Shown: piece by piece, positions 19,969-28,681 of the stretch
Layout of the letters: each line of letters begins with the position of its first letter
Position numbering within the stretch: position 1 is the stretch's first letter
Assembly: GCF_000069785.1 (NCBI RefSeq)
Contig: NC_010528.1
Location: 3,352,912 to 3,416,911, forward strand
Length of the DNA: 64,000 nucleotides
Reading direction: 5' to 3'
From: Cupriavidus taiwanensis LMG 19424
GTDB taxonomy: Bacteria > Pseudomonadota > Gammaproteobacteria > Burkholderiales > Burkholderiaceae
The notes under the pieces: generated by a model
What the model was told of the DNA's origin: nothing
Databases searched by the model: none
What the model saw: only the letters and a program-made list of their open reading frames with translations
Translations under genes and position numbers: made by a program

Positions 19969-20865
19969 ATGCTTTCCGGTGGCCCCAATCCCTTCGACCA
20001 GGTCGTCTTTGCCGGCGGTGGCAACCGCTGCTGGTGGCAGGCGGGCTGGTGGGACACAGTCGCGCCGGAACTGCAGCTGCGCCCGCGCGTGATCGCCGCG
20101 ATCTCGGCCGGCGCCGCCACCGCCTGCATGGTCTATGCGCACGACTCGCACCAGACCATGGACTACTACCGCGCGGTACTGGCCGGCAACCGCCGCAACG
20201 CTTACTGGGGCAACCTGCTGCGCAACGAGCGCGTGTTCCCGCATTACGGCATCTACCGTACCGCGCTGCTGAGCATCTTTGCCGACGGCCGCCTCGCGCA
20301 ACTGCAGCGGGCGCCGGAGATCCGCATCGGCGTGGCGCATATCCCGCGCTGGAGCGGCCCGCGCCTGGCGGTGGCGGCCGGGCTGCTGGCCTACAACATC
20401 GACAAGCACGTGCTCAAGACGCTGCACCCGCGGCTGGGACGCAAGCTGGGCTTCCGGCCGGAGTTCGTGCGCGCGCAGGACTGCGCCTCGCCCGAGCAGC
20501 TGGCCGACCTGCTGCTGCAGTCGGCATCGACGCCGCCGTTCACGCCGGTGCTGCGCCGCGACGGGCGCCCGGTGCTGGACGGCGGGCTGGTCGACAACGT
20601 GCCGGTCGACGCGCTCGATGCCGCGCCCGGCAATGTGCTGGTGCTGGTCACGCGGCTGTATCCGCGCCCGCGCCGTTTCGTGCTCGAGCAGGGCGGCCAG
20701 CGCCGCCTGTACCTGCAGCCTTCGCAGCGCGTGCCGATCTCGAGCTGGGACTACACCCGGCCCGATGCCATGACGCACGCCTATGAACTGGGCCGCCGCG
20801 ACGGGGAAACTTTCCTGCGCGAGTGGCCGTCGATCCTGAATACCGAACTGCGGCCCGCTGCCTAG
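19969..20865 (+). CDS. Patatin-like phospholipase family protein
   Basis: A 298-residue predicted acyl hydrolase. The oxyanion-hole glycine run 'VVFAGGGNR' (about 12-20), the nucleophile S46 in 'AAISAGAATA' and the Asp of the catalytic dyad in 'VLDGGLVDNVP' (about 203) are in the right order. The nucleophile elbow is A-x-S-x-G rather than the usual G-x-S-x-G. No signal peptide is visible. It is tightly packed behind the thioesterase gene. Confidence 0.85.
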   Translation: MLSGGPNPFDQVVFAGGGNRCWWQAGWWDTVAPELQLRPRVIAAISAGAATACMVYAHDSHQTMDYYRAVLAGNRRNAYWGNLLRNERVFPHYGIYRTALLSIFADGRLAQLQRAPEIRIGVAHIPRWSGPRLAVAAGLLAYNIDKHVLKTLHPRLGRKLGFRPEFVRAQDCASPEQLADLLLQSASTPPFTPVLRRDGRPVLDGGLVDNVPVDALDAAPGNVLVLVTRLYPRPRRFVLEQGGQRRLYLQPSQRVPISSWDYTRPDAMTHAYELGRRDGETFLREWPSILNTELRPAA

Positions 20866-20932
20866 TTTCCGTGTTGCCGGCGCTGGCCTGATGATTGTCG
20901 ATGCGGCCCGCGTGCCGCGACAGGAGGCATGG

Positions 20933-22429
20933 ATGACCAAACGCCAGACACCGATTTCCACCGCGCCAGGGGCCAGCGCGCCGCGGCGCGCCCGCGAAGT
21001 CAGCGCGGCGCCGCCGGTGCAGCAGGTGCCGCGCGCGCGCAGCGGCCGCGGCCGTCGCAACGGTCGCAACGACAGGGCGCGCGAGGCCGACCTGGTGGTG
21101 ATCGGCGGCGGCTCGGCCGGCGTGGCGTGCGCGCGGCGCGCGGCGGCGCATGGCGCGCGCGTGATCCTGGTCGAGCGCGACGCCATCGGCGGCACCTGCG
21201 TCAACCGCGGCTGCGTGCCCAAGAAAATGCTGTCCTACGGCGCCTCGTGGTCGGCCATCCTGTCGGGCTGCCTGTCGCACACCGGCGGACACGAGGACTG
21301 GCGCGATGCCATCGTGCGCGTCAACGCCGAGGTCGCGCGGCTGAACGTGGGCTACACGCAGCGCCTGACCGATTCCGGCGTCGAAGTCCTGCGCGGCGAG
21401 GCACGGCTCACGGGCGCGGAGGAAGTCTGCGTCGGCGACCAGGTGATCCATGCGCGCCGCATCCTGATCGCCACCGGCGCGCGGCCGCGTACGCTCGACG
21501 TGCCGGGCGGCGACCTGGCCGCAAGCTCCGACGACGTCTTCACCTGGCAGAGCCTGCCCGCGTCCGTGGCCGTCATCGGCGGCGGCTATATCGGCGTGGA
21601 ACAGGCCTCGATCCTGTCGCGCTACGGCGTCAAGGTCGACCTGATCGTCGCCGGCGAGCGGCTGCTGCCGCATTTCGACCACGACATCGCAGCGGCGCTG
21701 GCCGACGCGCTCACCGCGCGCGGCGTGCGGCTGCACCTGAATGCGCGCGTGCACCTGCTCAGCCAGGCCAACGGCGCTGTCGAGGTCTGCTACCAGCCCA
21801 CCAACGATCCCAGCCGCGCCGGCCAGACCGAATCCGTGCGCGCGCAGGCCGCGCTGGCGGCGATCGGGCGCGTTTCCAACGTGCAAGGCCTGGGGCTGGA
21901 AGCGCTGGGCGTGGCCTTCGGCGAGCGCTGCGGCATCCGCGTGGACCGCCAGTTCCGCAGCAGCGTGCGCAGCGTCTATGCGCTGGGCGATGCCATCGAC
22001 GGCCTGCACCTGACGCCGGTGGCTACCGCGCAGGGCCGCTGGCTGGCGGACCGCCTGTTCGGGCGGCGCGGCGATCGCGCCGACTTCGACTTCGTGCCCA
22101 CCGCGGTGTTCTGCGAGCCGGCCATCGGCGCGGTGGGACTGACCGAAGCCCAGGCCATCGAGGCAGCCGGCAAGCCCGAGCGCATCCGTACCGTGGTGAA
22201 GCGCTTTGTCTCGCTGGAGCATCGCTTTGCCGGCACGCCGCATCAGTCGGTATTCAAGCTGGTGCTCAATGCGCGCAGCGGGCGGGTGCTGGGGGTGCAT
22301 CTGATGGACAACGCGGCGCCGGAGATCGTGCAGGCGCTGGCGGTGGCGTTAAGGCTGGGGGTGAGGGAAGCGCATCTGCAGACGACGGTGCAGGTGCATC
22401 CTACGGTGGCGGAGGAGTTGTTTGGATAG
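20933..22429 (+). CDS. gor: Glutathione-reductase-like NAD(P)H disulfide oxidoreductase
   Basis: A 498-residue flavoprotein. The FAD-binding 'DLVVIGGGSAGVACARRAA' starts at residue 53. The redox-active disulfide 'GGTCVNRGCVPKKML' has C89 and C94. The NAD(P)-binding 'VAVIGGGYIGVEQASILSRYG', 'YALGDAIDGLHLTPVA' and the C-terminal dimer motif 'VQVHPTVAEELFG' with its His-Pro are all present. An Arg/Pro/Ala-rich extension of about 50 residues precedes the FAD domain and is absent from typical 450-residue enzymes. The start has AGGAGG upstream. An overlapping ATG at 20929 is out of frame. Confidence 0.88.
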   Translation: MTKRQTPISTAPGASAPRRAREVSAAPPVQQVPRARSGRGRRNGRNDRAREADLVVIGGGSAGVACARRAAAHGARVILVERDAIGGTCVNRGCVPKKMLSYGASWSAILSGCLSHTGGHEDWRDAIVRVNAEVARLNVGYTQRLTDSGVEVLRGEARLTGAEEVCVGDQVIHARRILIATGARPRTLDVPGGDLAASSDDVFTWQSLPASVAVIGGGYIGVEQASILSRYGVKVDLIVAGERLLPHFDHDIAAALADALTARGVRLHLNARVHLLSQANGAVEVCYQPTNDPSRAGQTESVRAQAALAAIGRVSNVQGLGLEALGVAFGERCGIRVDRQFRSSVRSVYALGDAIDGLHLTPVATAQGRWLADRLFGRRGDRADFDFVPTAVFCEPAIGAVGLTEAQAIEAAGKPERIRTVVKRFVSLEHRFAGTPHQSVFKLVLNARSGRVLGVHLMDNAAPEIVQALAVALRLGVREAHLQTTVQVHPTVAEELFG

Positions 22430-22486
22430 GGTTTTGGATTGGGCTGCTGTTGTTGTTGTTATTGTGCTTGGCGGGCGCTGCTGTTT

Positions 22487-22535
22487 CGCCGGCGTAGCCG
22501 GCGACCTCCTTTCTGTCCGAGCGACAGAAAGGAGG
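22487..22535. repeat. Two tandem hairpins downstream of gor
   Basis: CGCCGGC-GTA-GCCGGCG (22487-22503) is followed after one base by a perfect 13-bp stem, CCTCCTTTCTGTC / GACAGAAAGGAGG, with a 5-base loop (22505-22535). There is no T-run, so this is not a classic terminator, though it could protect or end the gor transcript. Confidence 0.6.
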
Positions 22536-22844
22536 CAAAGAGCGCGTCGCCTGGGCGGCTGGCCAAGGCGGCGTTGGTCGTTCTGGCGGTGGTGACTCGC
22601 GGTCGTGATGGTGGTGGTTCGACCCTGCTGACGCTACCGGGAGGTGCCTGGCGTTCGGGGTCGGATGGACGAACCCGACTTTAGGTCGGTGGCAGCCTGC
22701 TTATCACGTTATTGGTGGGACGCCTTCGGCTGCGCTGCGCGCGGGCCCTATCTCAGGTCTTGGGCACTGGCACGGAGTGCGTCGCTGCGCTCGCACGTGT
22801 TGTCGCGGGCGACCCGTCTGGCTTTTGTTGCCCGCTTGTTTTCT

Positions 22845-22900
22845 CCCCTCTCCCGCTTGCGGGAGAGGGGCGGGGGAGAGGGCCGGCGCATCGACGAAGT
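22845..22900. repeat. REP-like element beside the IS insertion site
   Basis: A perfect stem CCCCTCTCCCGC-TT-GCGGGAGAGGGG (22845-22870) followed by CGGGGGAGAGGGCCGG and CGACGAAGT, the same block order as at 14.7 and 61.0 kb. The IS starts 18 bp beyond its recognisable end. Confidence 0.75.
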
Positions 22901-22970
22901 CCGGCATCAAAATCCCTGGACCTGTCAGAAATTTTGTGTTTAGGGCATAACATGTCGCCAAGGAGCATGT

Positions 22971-24230
22971 ATGCCACGCAAAACCAAGACCAGCCAGGCC
23001 GCCGACCGTGAGCTGCCGACCATTCCCGAGGACCTGATTGCCCATTTCGTTAAGGGTCCGATGACCGCCGAGGCGGTGCAGGACGCCTCGATGGCGTTCA
23101 AGAAGGCCCTGATCGAGCGCGCCCTGGGGGCCGAGCTCGGCCATCATCTGGGCTACCCGGCTGGCGCCGAGCGCCCGGCCGGCACGGCCAACCAGCGCAA
23201 TGGCAAGAGCGCCAAGACGGTTCTGACCGACGACGGGCCGCTGCGGTTAGACATCCCTCGCGATCGCGACGGCAGCTTTGATCCGATCCTGATTCCCAAG
23301 CACGAGCGGCGCTTCACCGGGTTCGACGACAAGATCATCGCCATGTATGCGCGCGGCATGACCTTGCGCGAGATCCAGGCGTTTCTGGCCGAACAGTACG
23401 GCACCGAGGTCTCGCCCGAGTTCATCAGTTCGGTGACCGATGCGGTCATGGACGAGGTCACCGCCTGGCAGGCCCGTCCGCTGGAGGTGATGTACCCGGT
23501 GGTGTTCTTCGACGCGCTGCGGGTCAAGATGCGCGAGGACGGCGTGGTGCGCAACAAGGCCGTCTACCTGGCCTTGGGCGTGCTGCCCGACGGCACGCGC
23601 GACATCCTGGGCCTGTGGATCGAGACTACCGAAGGCGCCAAGTTCTGGATGAAGGTGTTCAACGACCTGAAGACCCGGGGTACCCAAGACATCCTGATCG
23701 CGGTGACCGATGGCCTTAAGGGCATGGAACAGGCCCTGGCCGCGGTGTTCCCGAACACCACCCTGCAGACCTGCATCGTGCATCTGATCCGCAACAGCCT
23801 GGAGTACGCCAACTGGAAGGAGCGCCGCGCCGTGGCGGCGGCGCTCAAGCCCGTGTACACGGCCCCCACGGTCGAGGCCGCGCTGGCCGAGTTGGCGGCC
23901 TTCGAGAACGGGGAATGGGGTCGGCGGTATGCACCGATCGGCGCATCCTGGCGTCGCGCCTGGGATCAGGTGATCCCGTTCTTTACGTTCCCGCCGGCGA
24001 TCCGCAAGATCATTTACACGACCAACGCGATCGAGAGCATCAACGCGCAGCTGCGCAAGATCATCAAGACGCGCGGTCACTTCCCCAGCGACGAGGCGGC
24101 GACCAAGCTGCTGTGGCTGGCGCTGCGAAACATCACGGTGAAGTGGGGCAGTTCAACCCATGACTGGAAGGCTGCCATGAACCAGTTTGCGATCCTCTAC
24201 GAGGAACGCTTCACCCACCCTTATCGTTAA
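22971..24230 (+). CDS. IS256-family transposase
   Basis: A 419-residue DDE transposase of full family length. Catalytic residues fit 'VVFFDALRVKMRED' (first Asp), 'LIAVTDGLKGMEQAL' (second Asp) and 'IYTTNAIESINAQLRK' (Glu); 'TCIVHLIRNSL' carries the conserved Cys/His region between them. AAGGAG lies just before the ATG. There is no frameshift or premature stop, so the enzyme is probably active. Confidence 0.96.
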   Translation: MPRKTKTSQAADRELPTIPEDLIAHFVKGPMTAEAVQDASMAFKKALIERALGAELGHHLGYPAGAERPAGTANQRNGKSAKTVLTDDGPLRLDIPRDRDGSFDPILIPKHERRFTGFDDKIIAMYARGMTLREIQAFLAEQYGTEVSPEFISSVTDAVMDEVTAWQARPLEVMYPVVFFDALRVKMREDGVVRNKAVYLALGVLPDGTRDILGLWIETTEGAKFWMKVFNDLKTRGTQDILIAVTDGLKGMEQALAAVFPNTTLQTCIVHLIRNSLEYANWKERRAVAAALKPVYTAPTVEAALAELAAFENGEWGRRYAPIGASWRRAWDQVIPFFTFPPAIRKIIYTTNAIESINAQLRKIIKTRGHFPSDEAATKLLWLALRNITVKWGSSTHDWKAAMNQFAILYEERFTHPYR

Positions 24231-24239
24231 GATATTGCT

Positions 24240-24269
24240 GGCTCACCGTTCCATCGACGGTGAGCCTTT
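24240..24269 (+). terminator. Hairpin at the 3' end of the transposase gene
   Basis: GGCTCACCGT (24240-24249) and ACGGTGAGCC (24257-24266) form a perfect 10-bp stem with a 7-base loop, followed by TTTA. It lies 10 bp past the transposase stop inside the IS. The T-run is short, so termination is probable but not certain. Confidence 0.55.
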
Positions 24270-24331
24270 ACCTGCCCTGCACACAAAAAAACTGACAGGC
24301 CCAAATCCCTCCCCCGGACCCCGCCGTAACA

Positions 24332-25813
24332 CTAGCCCACCTCTACCGGCAACCTCAATACCGCCCGCACGCCAGTGCCCTGCGCGCCCTCTGCCAGTTC
24401 CACCGTCCCGCCAAACCGCGCTGCCATCTCCCGCGAAATCGCCAGGCCAAGGCCTGAGCCGGGCTCCGTATTGCCGACGCGCCGGTAGAACCGTGCGAAG
24501 ACCTTTTCGCGTTCCTCGGCCGGAATGCCGGGACCATCGTCCTCCACGACCAGCCGGGCGTGATTGCCCGAGCGCGTGGCCGACAGCGTGATGCGGCTGC
24601 CGCGCGGGGAATACTGGATTGCGTTATGGACCAGGTTGGCGAGCGCCTCGCGCAGCAGCGCGGGATCGGCGCGTACGGGCAGCGACAGCCCGGGCACCGG
24701 TTCCCAGCCGAAGTCCTGCTGCTTGCCGCGCGCCAGCGGCAGGTAGTCCAGCGCCACCTGCTCGGCCACGGTGACGGCATCGATGACGTCGATGCCCTCG
24801 CCGCCCTCGCTGCCCTGGCCTGGCTGCGCCGCGTCGGCGCGGTGCTGGCGTACCCGTGCCAGCGCCAGCAGCTGGTTGGTCAGGCGCGCGGCCTGCTCCA
24901 GCTGAGTGACGATGCCGCCCACGGCTTCGCCGGCGGCCGCGCGCGCGGCTTCGGGGTTGGCGGCGGGGTCGGCGGCATTCAGCTGGCGTTGGGCGTACTC
25001 GGCCTGGGTCTTGAGGATGGCCAGCGGCGTGCGCAGCTGGTGCGCGGCATCGGCGATGAACTGCGCCTGCGACTGCGCCATCGCGGCCGAGCGCGAGACG
25101 TGCAGGTTGACCGCATCGACCAGCGGGCGCACCTCGGCCGGCACGCGCTCGAACACGAGCGGGGTCAGGTCCTCGGGCGAGCGCGCCTCGACGTCGTCGC
25201 GCACGCGCGCCAGCGGGCGCAGCACGTAGGTGACGCCGCCCACCAGGATGGCGGCGCTCAGCAGGATCAGCAGCAGGTCGCGCGCCAGCGCGCTGCGCCA
25301 CACCGAGCCGATCAGCGCGCTGCGCGGCTCGGCGGTCTCGGCCACCTGGATGATCACGCGCATGCGCGCGTCGGGCCGGTACACCGGCCGCGCCATCGCG
25401 GCAATGCGCACGGCCTCGCCCAGGTATTCGGCGTCGTAGAAACGCGGCTGGTTGTTGACCAGCGGGCCGCGCGGCAGCGGCAGGTCGCTGTAGCCGGTCA
25501 CGGTCTCGACCTGGCCGGCGCGCTCGGTCGAGACGCGGTAGAACACATGGGTCTGCGCCGCGGTCTCGAAGATTTCCATGGCGGCGTCGGGCAGCGTCAG
25601 CTGGACGTTGTCGCCGGCCATGCCGATGGCATTGTCGATGGCGCGGATCGAGCCGTAGAGCGAGCGGTCGTAGGCGGTGTTGGCGGCGTCGCGCAGGGTG
25701 CCGTAGGTCAGCCAGGTGTCGAGCGCCATCATCGCCGCCAGCGCCGGCAGCAGCAGCAACAGCAATTGCCGGCGCAGGCTGCCGCGGCGCCACAGCAGCA
25801 CCGGGTGCCGCAT
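24332..25813 (-). CDS. tctE: Sensor histidine kinase, TctE type
   Basis: A 493-residue membrane kinase. TM1 at about 16-36 ('LLLLLLPALAAMMALDTWL'), a periplasmic 2CSK_N-type sensor region (about 37-165), TM2 (about 170-190), HAMP-like linker, H-box 'FIADAAHQLRTPLAILKTQ' and ATPase motifs 'NLVHNAIQYSPRG', 'VVEDDGPGIP' and 'GSGLGLAISREMAARFGG'. The ATG at 25813 begins one base after the regulator stop, with AAGGGC as ribosome site inside the regulator gene. TctE kinases sense tri- or dicarboxylates. The IS inserted 22 bp beyond its stop. Confidence 0.9.
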   Translation of the reverse strand: MRHPVLLWRRGSLRRQLLLLLLPALAAMMALDTWLTYGTLRDAANTAYDRSLYGSIRAIDNAIGMAGDNVQLTLPDAAMEIFETAAQTHVFYRVSTERAGQVETVTGYSDLPLPRGPLVNNQPRFYDAEYLGEAVRIAAMARPVYRPDARMRVIIQVAETAEPRSALIGSVWRSALARDLLLILLSAAILVGGVTYVLRPLARVRDDVEARSPEDLTPLVFERVPAEVRPLVDAVNLHVSRSAAMAQSQAQFIADAAHQLRTPLAILKTQAEYAQRQLNAADPAANPEAARAAAGEAVGGIVTQLEQAARLTNQLLALARVRQHRADAAQPGQGSEGGEGIDVIDAVTVAEQVALDYLPLARGKQQDFGWEPVPGLSLPVRADPALLREALANLVHNAIQYSPRGSRITLSATRSGNHARLVVEDDGPGIPAEEREKVFARFYRRVGNTEPGSGLGLAISREMAARFGGTVELAEGAQGTGVRAVLRLPVEVG

Positions 25814-25814
25814 C

Positions 25815-26489
25815 TCAGCCCTTCGCCTCCGGCTCCAGCAGATAGCCGAAGCCGCGCAGCGTGACGATGGTGACCCCGTGCCCGGCCAGCTTCTTGCGCA
25901 GCCGGTAGACCAGCACCTCGATCGCATCGGGCGAGACGTCGGCGTCAAGCGAGAACACCTTGTCGAGCAGCTGGGCCTTGGTCAGCGGCTGGCCGCTGCG
26001 TGCCAGCAGCGCGCCCAGCAGGGTCGATTCGCGCGGCGTCAGCGCCAGCGGCGCACCGCCCAGCGTGAAGCTGCGGGTCTCGCCGTCGAACACCAGCGTG
26101 CCGCATTGCAGGCGCGGATGCGCGCGCCCGCGGCTGCGGCGGATCAGCGCCAGCAGACGGGCTTCCAGCTCGGCAATGGCGAAGGGCTTGGGCAGGTAGT
26201 CGTCGGCGCCGAGGTTCAGGCCGCGCACGCGCTCGTCGAGGGTGTCCTGCGCGGTCAGGATCAGCACCGGGGTGCGGTCGTCGCGCCCGCGCATGGACTT
26301 GAGCACGGCCAGCCCGTCCTTGCCGGGCAGCCGCAGGTCCAGCAGCACGGCGTCGTATTCCTCGGCCTGCAGGCGTGCCTCGGCCTGCAGCCCGTCGGCG
26401 ACGTGCTCGATCACGAAGCCGCCCTGCTCCAGCGCGCGGGCGACCCAGCGTGCCAGTTCGACTTCATCCTCCACCAGCAGGATGCGCAT
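25815..26489 (-). CDS. tctD: OmpR-family response regulator, TctD type
   Basis: A 224-residue regulator starting 'MRILLVEDEVELARWVARAL'. Phosphoacceptor Asp is D51 in 'AVLLDLRLPGKDG' and the receiver Lys is in 'YLPKPF'. The C-terminal winged helix includes 'LTPRESTLLGALLARSGQPLTKAQLL' and 'VLVYRLRKKL'. A strong AGGAGGAG precedes the start. Cotranscribed with the kinase. Possible targets are the divergent binding-protein gene and tctCBA 6 kb away. Confidence 0.92.
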   Translation of the reverse strand: MRILLVEDEVELARWVARALEQGGFVIEHVADGLQAEARLQAEEYDAVLLDLRLPGKDGLAVLKSMRGRDDRTPVLILTAQDTLDERVRGLNLGADDYLPKPFAIAELEARLLALIRRSRGRAHPRLQCGTLVFDGETRSFTLGGAPLALTPRESTLLGALLARSGQPLTKAQLLDKVFSLDADVSPDAIEVLVYRLRKKLAGHGVTIVTLRGFGYLLEPEAKG

Positions 26490-26611
26490 GCCGGTCTCCT
26501 CCTGTGCCGGTTGTTTCTATGTTAGATGCGGCGCGCACGCGCGCCCAAAAGCCTGGAAAGCGTCCGCAAAACCGGGGGCAGCACCGATGGAGCGCGCCCG
26601 CCGCGGGCGCC

Positions 26612-26617
26612 TATAAT
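26612..26617 (+). promoter_or_regulatory. Candidate -10 element for the binding-protein gene
   Basis: A perfect TATAAT lies 75 bp before the preferred start. No good -35 hexamer is visible at 16-18 bp, so it may need an activator such as the divergent TctD-type regulator. Confidence 0.5.
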
Positions 26618-26691
26618 ACCCTCGCCCCGCCGGTCCCGGCGCGCTCGCCGCTTTGCGCGGCACCACCGGAAGTTCCTCCGTCCCGAGCACC

Positions 26692-27906
26692 GTGTCCCCG
26701 CGTTCGTCCCAGCCGTCCCAACCTTCCCAGCCGTGCCTGACAGACTGCGCTGCGCCCGTTTCGGGACAGCGCCGCCGCCTGCTGGGCGCCGCGCTGCTGG
26801 GCGGCGCGGCGTTGCCCGCGGCATGGCCCCTTCATGCCCAGTCTAGGCCGCCGGCCCCACCGCCGGGGTATCCGTCGGGGTATGACGCCACCATCGCCGG
26901 CGCGCTGCGCGAGGGCATGGTCGCGGTGTACGCGTCGACCGACCTGGAGGTGGCGCGGCCGCTGATTGCCGCGTTCGAGGCGCGCTACCCCGGCATCCGC
27001 GTGCACTACCAGGATCTCAACACGGTCGAGCTCAACCAGCGCTTCCTCGCCGAAACCGCGGCGCTGTCCGGCCAGCCGCCGCGGCCGGGGGCCATCTTTG
27101 CCGACGTGCTGTGGAGCACCGCCATGGACCTGCAGATCAAGCTGGTCAACGACGGCCATGCGCAGCGCTACGCCTCGCCCGAGCGCGGCGGCCTGCCGGG
27201 CTGGGCGGTGTGGCGCGACGAAGCCTGGGGCACCACCTTCGAGCCCGCGGTGATCGTCTACAACCGCCACCACCTGGCCGGCATGCGCCCGCCGCGCAGC
27301 CGCAGCGGGCTGGCGCGGCTGCTGCAGGAGCACGCGCCGCGCTGGCACGGCAAGGTGGTGACGTATGACGTGGAGCGGTCGGGGGTGGGCTACCTGCTGG
27401 CGCAGCAGGACGCGCGCATGGGCAGCGAATTCTGGTACTTGGCGCAGGCGCTGGGCCGGGCCGGGGTGCAGCTGTCGGCGTCCACCGCGGAGATGATCGA
27501 GCGCATCGCCGGCGGCGAGCTGGTGATGGGCTACAACCTGCTGGGATCCTATGCCCTTTCGCTGATGCAGCGCGGCGCGGCCATCGACGTGATCGCGCCG
27601 AGCGACTACACGCTGGTGATGTCGCGCGTGGCGTTTATCGCGCGGCGCGCGCCGCGGCCCAATGCGGCGCGGCTGTGGCTGGACTATCTGCTGTCGCGCG
27701 AAGGCCAGGCGCTGCTGGCCAAGTCGACGTCGCAGCTCTATACCATCCGCACCGACACCGACAGCGTGCACACGGCCGCGGCGTTGTCGGAGCGGCTCGG
27801 CTATGCGCTCAAGCCGATCAGCGTCGGCCCGGGCCTGCTGGCGGCGCAGGACGCCATGCGCAAGCGCGCGTTCCTGGCGCGCTGGCGCGAGGCCATGCGC
27901 GGCTAG
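26692..27906 (+). CDS. Periplasmic extracellular solute-binding protein (ABC/iron-type fold)
   Basis: About 404 residues. 'QRRRLLGAALLGGAALPAAWPLHAQ' gives an export signal with an arginine run. The mature part reads 'MVAVYASTDLEVARPLIAAFEARYPGIRVHYQDLNT', as in AfuA/FbpA-like binding proteins. GTG at 26692 is chosen; a TTG at 26653 is in frame and the true start is unsure. No permease or ATPase gene is adjacent. Divergent from tctDE-like genes, it may deliver ligand information to the kinase rather than feed an ABC permease (inference). Confidence 0.75.
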   Translation: MSPRSSQPSQPSQPCLTDCAAPVSGQRRRLLGAALLGGAALPAAWPLHAQSRPPAPPPGYPSGYDATIAGALREGMVAVYASTDLEVARPLIAAFEARYPGIRVHYQDLNTVELNQRFLAETAALSGQPPRPGAIFADVLWSTAMDLQIKLVNDGHAQRYASPERGGLPGWAVWRDEAWGTTFEPAVIVYNRHHLAGMRPPRSRSGLARLLQEHAPRWHGKVVTYDVERSGVGYLLAQQDARMGSEFWYLAQALGRAGVQLSASTAEMIERIAGGELVMGYNLLGSYALSLMQRGAAIDVIAPSDYTLVMSRVAFIARRAPRPNAARLWLDYLLSREGQALLAKSTSQLYTIRTDTDSVHTAAALSERLGYALKPISVGPGLLAAQDAMRKRAFLARWREAMRG

Positions 27907-27937
27907 CGCGGGCGCCCTCGGTCGGCAGCAGTAGGGC

Positions 27938-28681
27938 TCAGGGCACCAGGTCGGGGGTATCGAGGCCGCCGTTCTGCGTGCCGGCGCAGGCCTGCTGGCA
28001 CAGCGAGCTCAGTTCCTGGTCCAGCTCGGCCATCGGGCGCGGCACGTAGCCATGGCGCAGCGCCGGCGAAAACTTCAGGGTATCGATGAAGGCGTCGGAC
28101 AGGCGCTCGGCGTTGGCGTCGAGGTTGAAGTCCTGCGGCGAGAACAGCCAGTGCGCCAGCACCCCGCCCACCGCGGCATGGAAGGCATTGACGGCCAGGT
28201 CCAGGTCCAGGTCAGCGGGCAGCTGGCCGCGCTCCACCGCCAGGCGCAGGTGCTCGCGCATCTTGACCAGGCCGTCCTGGTGCGACTGGCGCTGGCGCTC
28301 GAAGATGGCGCCGTTGTCCTGCACCATTTCGCACTTGTGGAAGATGATCTCGAAGACCCGGCGCCAGCGCGGATTGATCACGGTCTGGCGCATCACATAG
28401 GCGCAGATGTCGCGGATGCCGCCGAGCGGGTCTTCCTGGCGCGCCAGCCGCTCCGGCTCGATCAGCGCTTCCACCGGCAGGTGGACGCGGTCGCACATGG
28501 CGGCAAATACATCGCTCTTGTTCTTGAAGTGCCAGTAGATCGCGCCGCGCGTAACCCCCGCCGCCTCGGCAATGTCGGCCAGCGACGGGCGTGCCACGCC
28601 GCGGGCATGAAACACGGCCTCGGCCGCGTCGAGTATCCGGTGGCGCGTTTCGAGCGCCTCTTCCTTGGTGCGTCTGACCAT
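27938..28681 (-). CDS. acrR: TetR-family repressor, AcrR/TtgR type
   Basis: A 247-residue regulator. The N-terminal helix-turn-helix 'TRHRILDAAEAVFHARGVAR...TRGAIYWHFKNKSDVF' has the AcrR-typical 'MVRRTKEEALETR' start, which fixes the ATG at 28681; eight further residues upstream are unlikely. The C-terminal ligand domain follows. It is divergent from acrA across 616 bp holding an AcrR-like operator, so it should repress the pump operon until drugs or solvents bind. Confidence 0.9.
   Translation of the reverse strand: MVRRTKEEALETRHRILDAAEAVFHARGVARPSLADIAEAAGVTRGAIYWHFKNKSDVFAAMCDRVHLPVEALIEPERLARQEDPLGGIRDICAYVMRQTVINPRWRRVFEIIFHKCEMVQDNGAIFERQRQSHQDGLVKMREHLRLAVERGQLPADLDLDLAVNAFHAAVGGVLAHWLFSPQDFNLDANAERLSDAFIDTLKFSPALRHGYVPRPMAELDQELSSLCQQACAGTQNGGLDTPDLVP

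Larger units (their letters stand above)
22430..22909. other. Intergenic region with hairpins and a repeat, left of the insertion sequence
   Basis: 480 bp between gor and the IS. It holds two tandem hairpins (22487-22535) and a REP-like element (22845-22900), listed separately. The middle part has no recognised gene. Confidence 0.5.
22918..24302 (+). mobile_element. Complete IS256-family insertion sequence, 1385 bp
   Basis: The ends are imperfect inverted repeats of about 30 bp: left GGACCTGTCAG..., right (reverse complement) GGGCCTGTCAG..., 24 of 30 positions identical. The 8-bp sequence AAATCCCT flanks both sides (22910-22917 and 24303-24310), the target duplication size expected for IS256. 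One intact transposase gene occupies the centre. It landed between convergent gor and tctE-like genes, 22 bp past the latter's stop, so it breaks no gene. Confidence 0.93.

Noticed and set aside
22540..22840. Possible gene in the gap left of the IS
   Set aside because: Open frames there are short, lack ribosome sites and show no family pattern.
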